From positions 1 to 64,000 of the forward strand of contig NZ_MKTH01000019.1 in NCBI RefSeq assembly GCF_001898175.1: a stretch of DNA of 64,000 bases, in the 5' to 3' direction. The notes beneath the pieces were generated by a model that was given only the letters and a program-made list of their open reading frames with translations, was not told where the DNA came from and did not search any database. Position 1 is the stretch's first letter. Every line of letters begins with the position of its first letter. The position numbers and the translations under genes were made by a program. Positions 9,087 to 17,354 of this stretch are shown here, piece by piece. Origin of the DNA: Cellulomonas sp. 73-92 (GTDB lineage Bacteria > Actinomycetota > Actinomycetes > Actinomycetales > Cellulomonadaceae).

Positions 9087-10439
9087 CTACTGGTTCCTCG
9101 TCCGGTCGTAGCTGGCGCGGGCGGCGCGAGCCTGCTCGAAGTTCCCGCGCTCGGCGGGCGCGGTCCGGTCGGCATTCCTCCGCAGGAGTGCGGCGTGCTG
9201 CTGCTGCTGGATCCGCCAGCGTTCTCGGTAGGACTCGGCGGCCGCGCGCTGATACTCATCGAGTGCCGGTCGCTCAGTTCGCGGTCGGTCCCACGTCTTC
9301 TTCGGCGCAGGCCGCTCATCGGCCGGCGGCACCGTGAGGTCGGATCCGGGCAGTTCCTGGTACCAGTAGGCGGTCGAGGCCCAGCTGTCGGACAGGTGGT
9401 TGCCGTGGCCGTGCTCCATGGTCACCTTGATGCCGGTGTTGAACACAACCGGGTCGGCGATGTGGAACCGGTAGGAGACCTGGTAGCCGCCGGTGTCGCC
9501 CTCGTGCAGGATCGTGCCGCTGTAGAGCGACGCGTTGCGCTGCATCCCCCAGGCGTGGTTGAAGTAGTCCTCGCTGCCCGTGCCCAGGATGGCCGGCTTG
9601 TCGAAGTCGTCGACGTAGATCACGTCGTCGCCCTCGCCCCACCAGCTGCCCTGGTAGTGCGCCACGGAAAGGTTGCATCCCACGAAGTGGCCGCGGCCGC
9701 GGATGTCAGCGATCACGTAGTTCTGCGAGTCATCGTTGGGAACTGAGTTCACTTCAGGCGTGTTCACCGCGATGTCGTCGCCCCAGCCCTGGTTGTTGGC
9801 GTACGTCCACGAGGAGTGGAAGTACGCGATGTCCTCGACTGGGCGCGGGTACAGGTCGTAGTCGATGTGGAAGAACAGGCCCACGTGCAGATCGTTCTCG
9901 TTGACGATCTCGATCTTCGCGGCGCGGTTGAACGGCATCGCGAAGTAGCAGTTCATCGAGGCAGTGCCGCCGAACGTTCCCTCCTCCTGCGGACGAGACG
10001 AGACGCTGAACGGCACTGAGTTGTACGAGCCGGGCATCCCGTGTCCGAGCCCGAAGAAGTCGCCGAGCGGGACGAGGACGGCAGGCTTGCCGGAGTCTTC
10101 CCACGTGATCCGCAGGAGCACTTTGCGGTAGTAGTCGGGGTCGTTGATCTCCCAGTTGACGCCGATCGCGTTCTCCATCTCGGTGACCGGTGCGACGTCG
10201 GCGTGCAGCTCGGGTACCTGAATGCTGGGGCCGATGACGCGCCGGCAGAAGCTCGTCATCCAGATGTGGGTGACCGCCCCCGGCCCCTCCAGATCAGCGA
10301 GCACCGCGGTCGAACCCGGAGCGATGAGCCAGTAGTCCTTGTTGCGACCGCTCTGGTCCCAGCTCGAGGCACGCCCCGAGCGGCCATCACGCAGACGGGC
10401 TAGGCCGCCCAGGGTTGACGCGGGTCCAGTGCTGGGCAT
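9087..10439 (-). CDS. GH172 (DUF2961) glycosidase
   Basis: 450 residues without a signal peptide. The double-jelly-roll DUF2961 family is classed as GH172; known members are a bifidobacterial alpha-D-fructofuranosidase/difructose dianhydride I synthase and D-arabinofuranosidases. The two glutamates I recall as catalytic in the bifidobacterial enzyme are 21 residues apart; here Glu269 (WWGEGDD) and Glu290 (GSEDYF) have exactly that spacing. An Arg/Ala-rich tail of about 80 residues follows the catalytic domain. It is the first gene of the operon. ATG 10439 has GGGAG seven bases upstream. It most likely opens a fructo- or arabinofuranosidic bond after uptake. Confidence 0.85.
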   Translation of the reverse strand: MPSTGPASTLGGLARLRDGRSGRASSWDQSGRNKDYWLIAPGSTAVLADLEGPGAVTHIWMTSFCRRVIGPSIQVPELHADVAPVTEMENAIGVNWEINDPDYYRKVLLRITWEDSGKPAVLVPLGDFFGLGHGMPGSYNSVPFSVSSRPQEEGTFGGTASMNCYFAMPFNRAAKIEIVNENDLHVGLFFHIDYDLYPRPVEDIAYFHSSWTYANNQGWGDDIAVNTPEVNSVPNDDSQNYVIADIRGRGHFVGCNLSVAHYQGSWWGEGDDVIYVDDFDKPAILGTGSEDYFNHAWGMQRNASLYSGTILHEGDTGGYQVSYRFHIADPVVFNTGIKVTMEHGHGNHLSDSWASTAYWYQELPGSDLTVPPADERPAPKKTWDRPRTERPALDEYQRAAAESYRERWRIQQQQHAALLRRNADRTAPAERGNFEQARAARASYDRTRNQ

Positions 10440-10462
10440 CGATGCTCTCCCTTGAGATCAAA

Positions 10463-10476
10463 CGTTTACGTAAACG
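10463..10476. promoter_or_regulatory. LacI-type operator palindrome
   Basis: CGTTTACGTAAACG is a perfect 14-bp palindrome with the central CG typical of LacI-family operators. It lies 24 bases in front of the GH172 start codon and about 20 bases downstream of the -10 box of the predicted promoter, where a bound repressor would block initiation. The operon encodes one LacI-family protein, which is the obvious candidate ligand. Confidence 0.85.
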
Positions 10477-10495
10477 ATTAACTCGCTCGCCGCAG

Positions 10496-10525
10496 AAGAT
10501 ACGGAGTGTCGAGGCATGCTGTCAA
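10496..10525 (-). promoter_or_regulatory. Sigma70-type promoter of the GH172 operon
   Basis: On the minus strand TTGACA (10520-10525) is followed after 18 bases by TATCTT (10496-10501). The -35 matches the vegetative consensus exactly. Transcription would start near 10488 and run through the operator into the GH172 gene. Confidence 0.7.
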
Positions 10526-11123
10526 GCAGCCGCGGTCACAGGCACGGCCAGCCTGCGGCGGGGCGGCCTTACCGTCGAACCGGATGCGAGCCGCGACACC
10601 GGAGCTGGCCGGCGCACAGGGCGGCGCTGTGCATCGCTTCCAGCAGCGACACAGACTGAGCAAGTCATCGGGCCGGTCGGTGCGCAGGCTCGGTGGATGG
10701 TCGAACGTGTCGAGCGTGTCGAGCGACCTGTCGCGACTTTGACCCGGAAGGTGTCCCGCTCCGCATCCGCGGAGGCTGATGCGGTACGGAGCGAGGCCGG
10801 GCTCTCGGCTGTCGCATCAGCGAACCGTCGGGCGCGACAAATCAACCTCACCCGCGGTGCGCCAAACCCGTGTGGGACGAACCGTCCACACGGCGACCCT
10901 GCCCGGCGTGGAATCAGCGCGTGCCGACTCAGCGGTCTTCTGTCGGCGCACAAGGCACCTGATGGGAAACGCAAAACACCGGGCCAAAAGTGACCAGGTC
11001 AGCGCGTCGGATGCTCCAGCCACTACCCACAAGGACCGGGTTAAGCCGCGCGATGACTGTCCGCACACCGGCGAAAGCCCAGGTCAGACGCGGTGACACG
11101 TGTCCAATCGCCTGTCCGTTCGG
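10526..11123. other. Non-coding stretch
   Basis: About 600 bases between the sugar-operon promoter and the tRNA fragment. Open frames are present on both strands, but they are Arg/Ala/Ser-rich, lack recognisable motifs and ribosome binding sites, and look like chance frames in GC-rich DNA. I see no gene here. Confidence 0.5.
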
Positions 11124-11155
11124 TGGAGCTGAGGGGATTCGAACCCTTGACCTCC
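11124..11155 (-). repeat. 3' fragment of a tRNA (tRNA-Ala-like), possible att site
   Basis: The minus strand ends in a T-arm and acceptor end including CCA: GGGTTCGAATCCC followed by CTCAGCTCCA. This matches the 3' third of the actinobacterial tRNA-Ala(CGC) type as I remember it. The sequence farther upstream on the minus strand has no anticodon arm, D-arm or 5' acceptor strand, so it is not a complete tRNA. Such 3' fragments are left by integrases that target tRNA genes. In this orientation the inserted DNA would lie at higher coordinates. No integrase is seen next to it. Confidence 0.6.
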
Positions 11156-11191
11156 TGGCCGGGGTTGCCTCAGGTGGGCGGCACTGCCCAA

Positions 11192-14110
11192 CTAAGCCAG
11201 TTCGGGATCGAGTCTGCCCATGAGTTCGGAGTACCGGCGGCGAAGGTTCTTGGCTTCCTCTGGCCCCGATTGAGAGAACGTGGCGTTGATCGCGATCGTC
11301 TGTAGCTCTTCGGAGCAAGGTTCGACCAGCAAGCCGAGGGTCGCCACTGCGATCGCGTCGCGGTTTCTGCCTGCCTGCTGGTGGATCCGGGCGAGCAGTC
11401 CGGCCCCGTCGACGATGGCGCCGACCATCTTCTGGATGTCGTAGTCGGCCCAGACGTATGCAGCGGGCGAGATACCTCTGAACGGACGATCCCGTACGAG
11501 GGCGACGGCGGCGGCGAGTTCACTTACCCGCGGTTGCCCCTCGAGCGCGACAGCCTGCGCGAGGTGGTGCTGGAAACTCGCCCAGTCGGTCGTGATGCCG
11601 TCACCAAGACGGAAGAGTCCGTCGATGCCGACCGGAGGCAGGACCTCGTCGCCGAGGCGTTCACGCGCGCGTCGGATGAAGACGTTTCGGGTGTTGGAGT
11701 TCCCTCGTTCGCCCTTCCAGATCATCTCGTCGAGGTCGGGCCCGGTGGCAGGGCCGTGTAGAGCGAGGTACACCAGCAGTTCGACGGTCCGCGGGCTGAG
11801 CGGCCGCCCGCCGATGCCCTCCACCTGGATCGGACCCAAGAGGTTGAGCCTGATGCCCGCAGCCGCGACGTTCGGTTCGTTGATGACGGGGTGGGCTGCA
11901 CGCAACGCCGCGGTGTCCTCCTGCGGGGTGGTTGTCGGAGCTGCGTCGGCCAGGTGCGGCGCGGGCGGCAGGGAGATGATGAGCAGGTCGCGAAGGTGCC
12001 CGGTCTGTTCCGAGCTCAGGCGCTGGGCTTGGAAGGTGATGTCGAGCGGCTCGAGTCTGGCGACTCCCGCGGCGTCGACTCGGATGGTCCAGGCACCTTC
12101 TTCGTCTTGCCGGCTCAGCGTGACCACGCCGCTCCAGGGTGGGCTTAGGGGTGCGGTCAGCCTGGTCTCGATGAAGACGATCGGCAGCCAGACGTCATCC
12201 AGCTCCCGGCGTCCGCGTGCCTGCAGGACGTCGGCGAGGCTCCGCTTGGCAAGCAGCTCAGATACCGACTTGGCCCATCCGGTGCGGTCGTCGCGTTCGT
12301 CGGTGGCGCGCAGGCGGAAGTCCTCGAAGGCGTCGGTCAGGTCGGCGAACCTCTCGTCGGTGTGAATGGCGAGCTGGCTGGCCAGATCGGAGGTGGCTGC
12401 CTCCATGACCAGTGCACGCAGCGCCTCGTCAGCGGCGGCGTCGTCGCCGGTGAACGTCAGCGTTCCGGCTGCCTCGAGGTTGAGGATGAGAGTCGCGTCC
12501 TCGGTGTGACCAAGGGTGACGAGCAGCGGGTACGGGGTGCCCTGTGCGGGGTCGTCGATGGCTTCCACGGTGGCGACGGCGGCCGTCGTTGCGACCCAGG
12601 TGCGCGGGTTCGTCGCCGTGAATGGCGCTACTGCGTCGGGCATGTCCTGAAGGAGCAACAGAGTCAGGTTGTGCTCGTCGAGGAGGAGTGCCGCGACCCG
12701 GGGCAGCTCGCGGCCCACGTCGAAGCAGCGGCACGCGAGGTTGTGCAGGGTGGTGCGGATCGCGTCGATGCTGACGGCGATGGCGGCGGTCCGCAGGGTG
12801 CGTTCGGCGGCGGCTGCGGGCGAGGTGGGTTCGGGCATGGGAATGGTCTCCCCCAGGCGTCGGGCTCGTTGTTGCAGGTGTCGGCGCCGGGCGATCTCGC
12901 CGACGACGCCGGCGGCGCCGAGGGCTGCCAGGCCGAGGAACCAGGCGCTCGCGGCTTGGCGCTCGTCCTCGTGCGCGGGAGCGATCGACGTGCCGGTTGC
13001 AGCCTCCGGCGACCGGACCTCGGCAGTGGTGGCGGCTGGTGCGGGCGTCGTGGTGAGTGTCGGGGCGGGCTTGGCCGTCGGTGCGGGCGACAGCGTAGGT
13101 GATGGGGAAAGGTCCGATCCTGCTGCTGACTCTGCCTTCGGCTGCTGAGGGAGTTCGGGCACCGGTGCAGTGGTCGGCAGACGTAGGACCCAGCCCGGTC
13201 GCACGACATCTGGGTCGACGAGGTGGCTTCCGTCGGCCTGGGTGATCCCGGCGTTGAGGGTGGCGATCTCGGGGTAGCGGCGGCCGTCGCCCAGGTGCTC
13301 TGCCGCGATGCTCCAGAGGGTGTCTCCCGGCTCCACTGTGACGGACGAACCCTCGGCAGCGGAGCCGGAGGCGACGGTACGGACCACCGGCGGGAGGGCC
13401 GTGGCGTCAGCGGGGAGCAGGAGAGTCCACCCCGGCTTGATGAAGTCCGCGTCGCGGAGCTGCGCACCGTCGGGTTGGGTCCGGCCGGTGTTCAGGTCGC
13501 GGATCTCGGTGTACCGCAGCGGGTCGCCGAGGTGGCGCTCAGCGAGGTCCCACAGTGTGTCGCCGCGCTGGACCGTGATCGACGGCAGCGTTGCGGACGC
13601 TGACGCGGCGGCGGGAGTGGGCGTCGTCGTCGGTGCGGCCGATGCGGCGACCGGCGCGTTATCTGCTGCCGCATCCGGGGTGACGGTGGCGACCAGCGAG
13701 CTGGCGACGGCGGGGCTGGCTGCTGTGGTGATGGCGCTCGCTGTGGCGACCAGGAGGCTTGCGGTGGCGACCAGGCGCGCGGCGGTGCGCTGGAGGCCAC
13801 CGAGCAGCGGGATCCGCGGCGCGTGCACGCGTCGCGCGGAGGCGGCGAGCTCGACGAGGACCGAGCCGGTGAACGCGGCCCAGGCGATCCAGGCGATGGC
13901 GCCGAGGACGGCCAGGAGGAGGGACCCGTCGTCGGGTGACATGACCCGGTCCCACAGCTGCCCCCAGGTGGGCACCTGGTTGGGCAGGTAGACGGGCGCG
14001 AGGGCGACGAGGGCGGCCGGGACGCCGGCGACGAAGCCGAGCAGGGCGAGTGCCGCGCCGAGGCCGCGCGCCAGGTCGGCGCCGTTGTGGCGGTTGTGGG
14101 TTGTGGTCAT
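11192..14110 (-). CDS. Membrane LysM protein with SARP/BTAD-type regulator domain
   Basis: 972 residues. Membrane segments at about 17-40, 65-90 and 112-135 are followed by an Ala/Pro/Thr-rich linker, two LysM repeats (about 178-233 and 257-312, each with GDTLW and PGW), another linker and a further membrane helix near 388-405. The C-terminal 220 residues (RLNLLGPIQVEGIGGRPLS onward) are a winged-helix plus bacterial transcriptional activation domain as in SARP regulators. This suggests peptidoglycan sensing outside and DNA binding or signalling inside. It is the last gene of the Tad cluster and overlaps the preceding TadE-like gene by 4 bases, so it probably regulates or times pilus production. 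Confidence 0.8.
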   Translation of the reverse strand: MTTTHNRHNGADLARGLGAALALLGFVAGVPAALVALAPVYLPNQVPTWGQLWDRVMSPDDGSLLLAVLGAIAWIAWAAFTGSVLVELAASARRVHAPRIPLLGGLQRTAARLVATASLLVATASAITTAASPAVASSLVATVTPDAAADNAPVAASAAPTTTPTPAAASASATLPSITVQRGDTLWDLAERHLGDPLRYTEIRDLNTGRTQPDGAQLRDADFIKPGWTLLLPADATALPPVVRTVASGSAAEGSSVTVEPGDTLWSIAAEHLGDGRRYPEIATLNAGITQADGSHLVDPDVVRPGWVLRLPTTAPVPELPQQPKAESAAGSDLSPSPTLSPAPTAKPAPTLTTTPAPAATTAEVRSPEAATGTSIAPAHEDERQAASAWFLGLAALGAAGVVGEIARRRHLQQRARRLGETIPMPEPTSPAAAAERTLRTAAIAVSIDAIRTTLHNLACRCFDVGRELPRVAALLLDEHNLTLLLLQDMPDAVAPFTATNPRTWVATTAAVATVEAIDDPAQGTPYPLLVTLGHTEDATLILNLEAAGTLTFTGDDAAADEALRALVMEAATSDLASQLAIHTDERFADLTDAFEDFRLRATDERDDRTGWAKSVSELLAKRSLADVLQARGRRELDDVWLPIVFIETRLTAPLSPPWSGVVTLSRQDEEGAWTIRVDAAGVARLEPLDITFQAQRLSSEQTGHLRDLLIISLPPAPHLADAAPTTTPQEDTAALRAAHPVINEPNVAAAGIRLNLLGPIQVEGIGGRPLSPRTVELLVYLALHGPATGPDLDEMIWKGERGNSNTRNVFIRRARERLGDEVLPPVGIDGLFRLGDGITTDWASFQHHLAQAVALEGQPRVSELAAAVALVRDRPFRGISPAAYVWADYDIQKMVGAIVDGAGLLARIHQQAGRNRDAIAVATLGLLVEPCSEELQTIAINATFSQSGPEEAKNLRRRYSELMGRLDPELA

Positions 14111-14550
14111 GTGCCACCTCCGGTGATGGAGCCGACGAGAACGGCTTGGGCGTGGCCGGTGACGGTCAGCTGGTCGATGCCGATCAGGGACAGGAAGGCT
14201 GTGGGGGCGGTGCGGGTGACGGTGACCGTGAGTCGGGTGCGGTCGGCGGAGACGGCGACGGTGCCGGTGGCGCCGGCTGCGGTCAGGTAGTGCTGGGCGG
14301 CTTGGAGCGCTTGGGTGCGGTCGACGTGGCCGGTGGCTCCGGCCGTGGCGGCGGCGGTGTCGAGGGCTTGTCCGCCTGCGCGTGCGGCTTCGGCGGCGAC
14401 GGCGGTGGCCTGCTGGGTGGCGCGGAGCTTGGCCGCGCCGTCGGCGACGAGTCCGAGGAGCAGGAGCAGTCCGACCGCGGTGATGGCGAAGAAGACCGTC
14501 ACCGATCCGCGGTCGGGGTCGGTGCGCCAGGGTGCGGGTCGGTGGGTCAT
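14107..14550 (-). CDS. TadE/TadG-like pseudopilin-type protein
   Basis: 147 residues. The N-terminal DRGSVTVFFAITAVGLLLLL segment is a pilin-like helix with the GSxTxF-type start seen in TadE/TadG and Rv3655c-like proteins; the rest is Ala/Thr-rich and predicted extracytoplasmic (VSADRTRLTVTVTRTAPTAF). It is the third of three consecutive related small proteins and overlaps both neighbours by 4 bases. Minor pilins of this kind are needed for Flp pilus assembly; the exact role of each copy cannot be told apart. Confidence 0.8.
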   Translation of the reverse strand: MTHRPAPWRTDPDRGSVTVFFAITAVGLLLLLGLVADGAAKLRATQQATAVAAEAARAGGQALDTAAATAGATGHVDRTQALQAAQHYLTAAGATGTVAVSADRTRLTVTVTRTAPTAFLSLIGIDQLTVTGHAQAVLVGSITGGGT

Positions 14551-14972
14551 CGGGATCGGTACCGGTCGAGGGGTGAGGTCGCTTCCCCGGTGATGGTGTG
14601 GGTGCCGGGCAGTCCGGGGACGGCCAGGTCTGCCAGGGAGACGGTGCAGGTCACCTGGACGCGGATCGCCGCGTCCATCCCGACAGGGGCGTCGAACCCG
14701 GCCATGTCGACGGTGATGTCGGGAGATGCGCAGCTCGATCCGGCGAGCTCGCGTTGCGCGGCTTCCATGGCGGTGGCTCGGGCGGCGTCGGGGGTGCGGG
14801 CGATCGAGGCGTCGCGGGCGGCCGCGCGGGCGGCCTGCTCGACGGCGGCCGAAGACGTCTCGACCCGTCCGACCAGGACCAGGGCGCCCAGGAGCAGGAG
14901 GAGTGCCGGCGCGAGGATGGCCAGCTCCAGGCTGACCGATCCCCGCTCGCCGTCGATCGGCGCGTGTCTCAT
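14547..14972 (-). CDS. TadE-like minor pilin
   Basis: 141 residues from ATG 14972. The N-terminus has the TadE signature GERGSVSLELAILAPALLLL with the pilin-type Glu, then a helix rich in Ala (VEQAARAAARDASIARTP) and a domain with two cysteines (SSCASPD, QVTCTV). It overlaps the next TadE-like gene by 4 bases on each side, showing tight co-expression in the pilus operon. Confidence 0.85.
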   Translation of the reverse strand: MRHAPIDGERGSVSLELAILAPALLLLLGALVLVGRVETSSAAVEQAARAAARDASIARTPDAARATAMEAAQRELAGSSCASPDITVDMAGFDAPVGMDAAIRVQVTCTVSLADLAVPGLPGTHTITGEATSPLDRYRSR

Positions 14973-15382
14973 CGGGGGTCCGCCACCGTGAATCGCTCGA
15001 CCGGTCCGGCCGCTGACTGGGAGACCGTGATGCCTGCCAACCCCGGCAGCACGGACACGGACCGGCCGGTGACGACGACCTGGACCTGTCCGGTTGCGGG
15101 GCTGGACACGGTGGCCGTGGGGTTGAGGAGGGTGTCGGAACCGTGCTCGGTGATGAAGCTGAGGGCGCTGTCGCGTCCGGCTGCCGACGCGGACTGGTAG
15201 GCGCGGGCGACGCTCACCCCTTGCTGGGCCGCGGCCAAGGCGAGCGAGCGTGCGTGGAACCACAGCGCGTACTGGATCAGCGCGGTGACGATGACCAGCA
15301 GTGCGGGGAAGACGATGGCCAGCTCGACGCTGACCGACCCGTGGTCGCGGGCGGTCGGGCGACGGCGTCGTCGGGCGGGCAT
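14969..15382 (-). CDS. TadE-like minor pilin
   Basis: 137 residues from ATG 15382. After a basic start (MPARRRRRPTARD) comes HGSVSVELAIVFPALLVIV, the TadE membrane helix, then an Ala/Ser-rich ectodomain with TGQVQVVVTGRSVSVLPG near the end. The ATG overlaps the stop of the Flp-like pilin gene (TGATG). It is the first of three TadE-like genes in the cluster. Confidence 0.87.
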   Translation of the reverse strand: MPARRRRRPTARDHGSVSVELAIVFPALLVIVTALIQYALWFHARSLALAAAQQGVSVARAYQSASAAGRDSALSFITEHGSDTLLNPTATVSSPATGQVQVVVTGRSVSVLPGLAGITVSQSAAGPVERFTVADPR

Positions 15383-15582
15383 CAGTTGATCTGGTTGACA
15401 CGTCGCTGGACGGCGGCGGTGATCGCTGCGACGAGCAGCCCGGCGACCAGGATCAGGCCCAGGACGATGATCACCAGCTCGAGCGTGGTCGCTCCGACGT
15501 CGTTGGTGACGCGCCTGCGGATGTCGGCGCGGGTGGTGGTGACCATCGCGTGCAGGTAGCTGAGCGTGAGTAGGACGGGCAT
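15382..15582 (-). CDS. Flp-type major pilin candidate
   Basis: 66 residues with a GGAGA site before ATG 15582. The sequence NDVGATTLELVIIVLG has the prepilin cleavage pattern, with Gly before the mature ATTLE and Glu at position +5 of the mature chain, followed by one hydrophobic helix and a short basic tail. This matches Flp pilins. A prepilin peptidase is not encoded in the visible cluster and would have to be elsewhere. An internal start at MVTTTRADIRRR (13th codon) would give a shorter leader, also plausible. Confidence 0.75.
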   Translation of the reverse strand: MPVLLTLSYLHAMVTTTRADIRRRVTNDVGATTLELVIIVLGLILVAGLLVAAITAAVQRRVNQIN

Positions 15583-15594
15583 GGTCTTCTCCGT

Positions 15595-16494
15595 TCAGGA
15601 CAGCAGGATGCGCATCAGGGCGGGGTAGCCCAGCAGGGCCATGAAGCACAGGCCGAGCAGGGACACGGGCACGACCATGTGTTCGGAGGCGGCGTTCGCC
15701 TGGGCGGTCGAGGAGGCCAGCAGCTGGGTTCGCAGGGATGCGGCACGGGCGCGCAGGGTGGCGTAGACGGCGGCTCCGTCGCGGCCGGCCAGCCGCATGA
15801 TGTCGGCGGTGTCGGCCAGCTCGCTCACCCCGGTCTCGGCGGCCAGGTCGGTCAGGCCGGTCCAGGACGGTTGCCCGGCCAGCTCGGCGCGTAGGAGGGC
15901 GTCGCCGATGCGGGTGAACTGCGGCGATCCGCCGATCGCGGCGGCTCGGTCGAGGGCTTCGGTGGGGCCGGCGTCGGCGAGGCGTTCCATCGCGACCAGC
16001 TCGAGGAAGACGCAGGTCGCCGAGCGCAGCGCCGCGCGGGCCTTGGCGGCGTCCTGCCGCAGGGACAGGTCGGGCAGGAAGAAGAACACCCCACCAAGCA
16101 CGAGCCCGGCCGCGGTCGGCACCGTGAATGGCAGGCGGACACCTGCGAGCAGCAGAACCGTCGACATGAGGGGTGGGAAGCCGAGGCCGACAAGGGTGTA
16201 GCCGACCTTCTTGGCTGCCAGATCCTCCGGTGTCAGGTGCAGCGTGCGCAGGTCCGTAGCGAACCGGTCGAGGCCGAGCCCGTGTGCCAGCTGCGGCAGT
16301 GCGCGGGCTCTGAGGCGCGCGGCCCGTCCCGTCGCGACCGGCGTCGCGGGCAGCCGCAGGTCCTCGTCCGTGGGCAAGAGCCGGCGCACGGCGTCGGCGA
16401 GGTCTGGGTGGGCCGGTGACAGTCCCGCGAGGGCCACGATGAGGCCTCCGCCGACGAGCCCTCCGGCGAGCAGCGTCAGCCACAGCGGGGTCAT
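15595..16494 (-). CDS. tadC: Tad secretion membrane protein TadC
   Basis: 299 residues with a T2SSF (GspF-like) domain in the C-terminal half: the helical LRSATCVFLELVAMERLAD segment and RLAGRDGAAVYATLRARAA, with membrane helices at the N-terminus, near 110-150 and at the C-terminus (LLGLCFMALLGYPALMRILL). TadC works with TadB as the inner-membrane platform of the Flp pilus. ATG 16494 overlaps the stop of tadB by 4 bases. Confidence 0.88.
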   Translation of the reverse strand: MTPLWLTLLAGGLVGGGLIVALAGLSPAHPDLADAVRRLLPTDEDLRLPATPVATGRAARLRARALPQLAHGLGLDRFATDLRTLHLTPEDLAAKKVGYTLVGLGFPPLMSTVLLLAGVRLPFTVPTAAGLVLGGVFFFLPDLSLRQDAAKARAALRSATCVFLELVAMERLADAGPTEALDRAAAIGGSPQFTRIGDALLRAELAGQPSWTGLTDLAAETGVSELADTADIMRLAGRDGAAVYATLRARAASLRTQLLASSTAQANAASEHMVVPVSLLGLCFMALLGYPALMRILLS

Positions 16495-17354
16495 CGCGTA
16501 CCCCCGTCCGCACCGGTCGTCAGGAACCGTGGGGCCGGCGGGGTCAAGGTCAGGGCGCGCATCCACAGCAGGCAGCCGGTGAACGCGGCGGCGATGGCGG
16601 CCAGGACCAGCTGGCCGAGCCCGTCGCCGTAGGGGGCCAGATAGGTGCCGTTGAGCGCGAGCACTCCGGCGACAGCGAGGGTGATGAGGGTCACGAGGCG
16701 GGCGGTCGAGCGGGGCTTGGCACGTTCGGCCTCGACCTTGCGGCGGGCGGCGACCTCGTCGGCCACAGATCCCGCGACCGCGGTCAGAACGCCGGACAGC
16801 CCCGGGCCGTGGCGTCGGGCGGCCAGCAGCAGGGAGGCGACGACGAAATCGCCGGCGGCGTCGTCCAGGTCGTCCGCGAACGCCCGCAGGGCCTGTTCGG
16901 CCGGCCAGCGGGCCGTCAGCCGTGCCACCAGGGCGCTGACCTCGCTGCGCAGCGCCGGAGGGCATGTCGTGGCCGACGCGGTCAGCGCCTGCTCCAGGCC
17001 GACGCCCGTCGCCAGGACGTCGGCCAGGCGGCGGGTCCACTCCTCGATCGCCTCGACCCGGTCGATCTGGCGGGCGGCGACCTTCGCCGAGCCGAGCAGG
17101 TACGGCAGCCCGACGAGCACCGCGGCGACGATCATCCCGGCCACGGGCCACCCGCTCACGGCCCACACCACCAGCCCGAGCCCGCCGGCGGTGACCCACC
17201 GCCACCGGCCCCACCAGTCCGCCGCCGAGCGTGGCCGCGGCCGGCGTCGCCGCTGCTTGGGCGGCGACGGTTCCGAGCGCCGCAGGCCGACGAGGGCCAT
17301 CAGCACGCCCGCGGCGACCAGTGCACCGGCCACGGCGGCGATCACGGTGCTCAT
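16491..17354 (-). CDS. tadB: Tad secretion membrane protein TadB
   Basis: 287 residues: an N-terminal membrane helix, a basic stretch, a pair of helices, then the T2SSF domain (EEWTRRLADVLATGVGLEQA, and RHGPGLSGVLTAVAGSVADE) and two C-terminal helices. TadB is the partner platform protein of TadC and contacts the TadA ATPase. Its ATG overlaps the tadA stop by 4 bases, continuing the coupled gene order Z-A-B-C. Confidence 0.88.
   Translation of the reverse strand: MSTVIAAVAGALVAAGVLMALVGLRRSEPSPPKQRRRRPRPRSAADWWGRWRWVTAGGLGLVVWAVSGWPVAGMIVAAVLVGLPYLLGSAKVAARQIDRVEAIEEWTRRLADVLATGVGLEQALTASATTCPPALRSEVSALVARLTARWPAEQALRAFADDLDDAAGDFVVASLLLAARRHGPGLSGVLTAVAGSVADEVAARRKVEAERAKPRSTARLVTLITLAVAGVLALNGTYLAPYGDGLGQLVLAAIAAAFTGCLLWMRALTLTPPAPRFLTTGADGGTR

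Noticed and set aside
10415..10993. A 192-codon plus-strand frame beginning antisense to the GH172 start
   Set aside because: No motif, crosses the promoter and operator of the sugar operon.
11124..11200. A complete tRNA on the minus strand
   Set aside because: Only the T-arm and 3' acceptor half are present; no anticodon arm, D-arm or matching 5' acceptor strand can be built upstream.
11093..11305. A plus-strand frame with VELRGFEPLTS
   Set aside because: This well-known spurious peptide comes from reading through tRNA 3' sequence; it marks the tRNA relic, not a gene.
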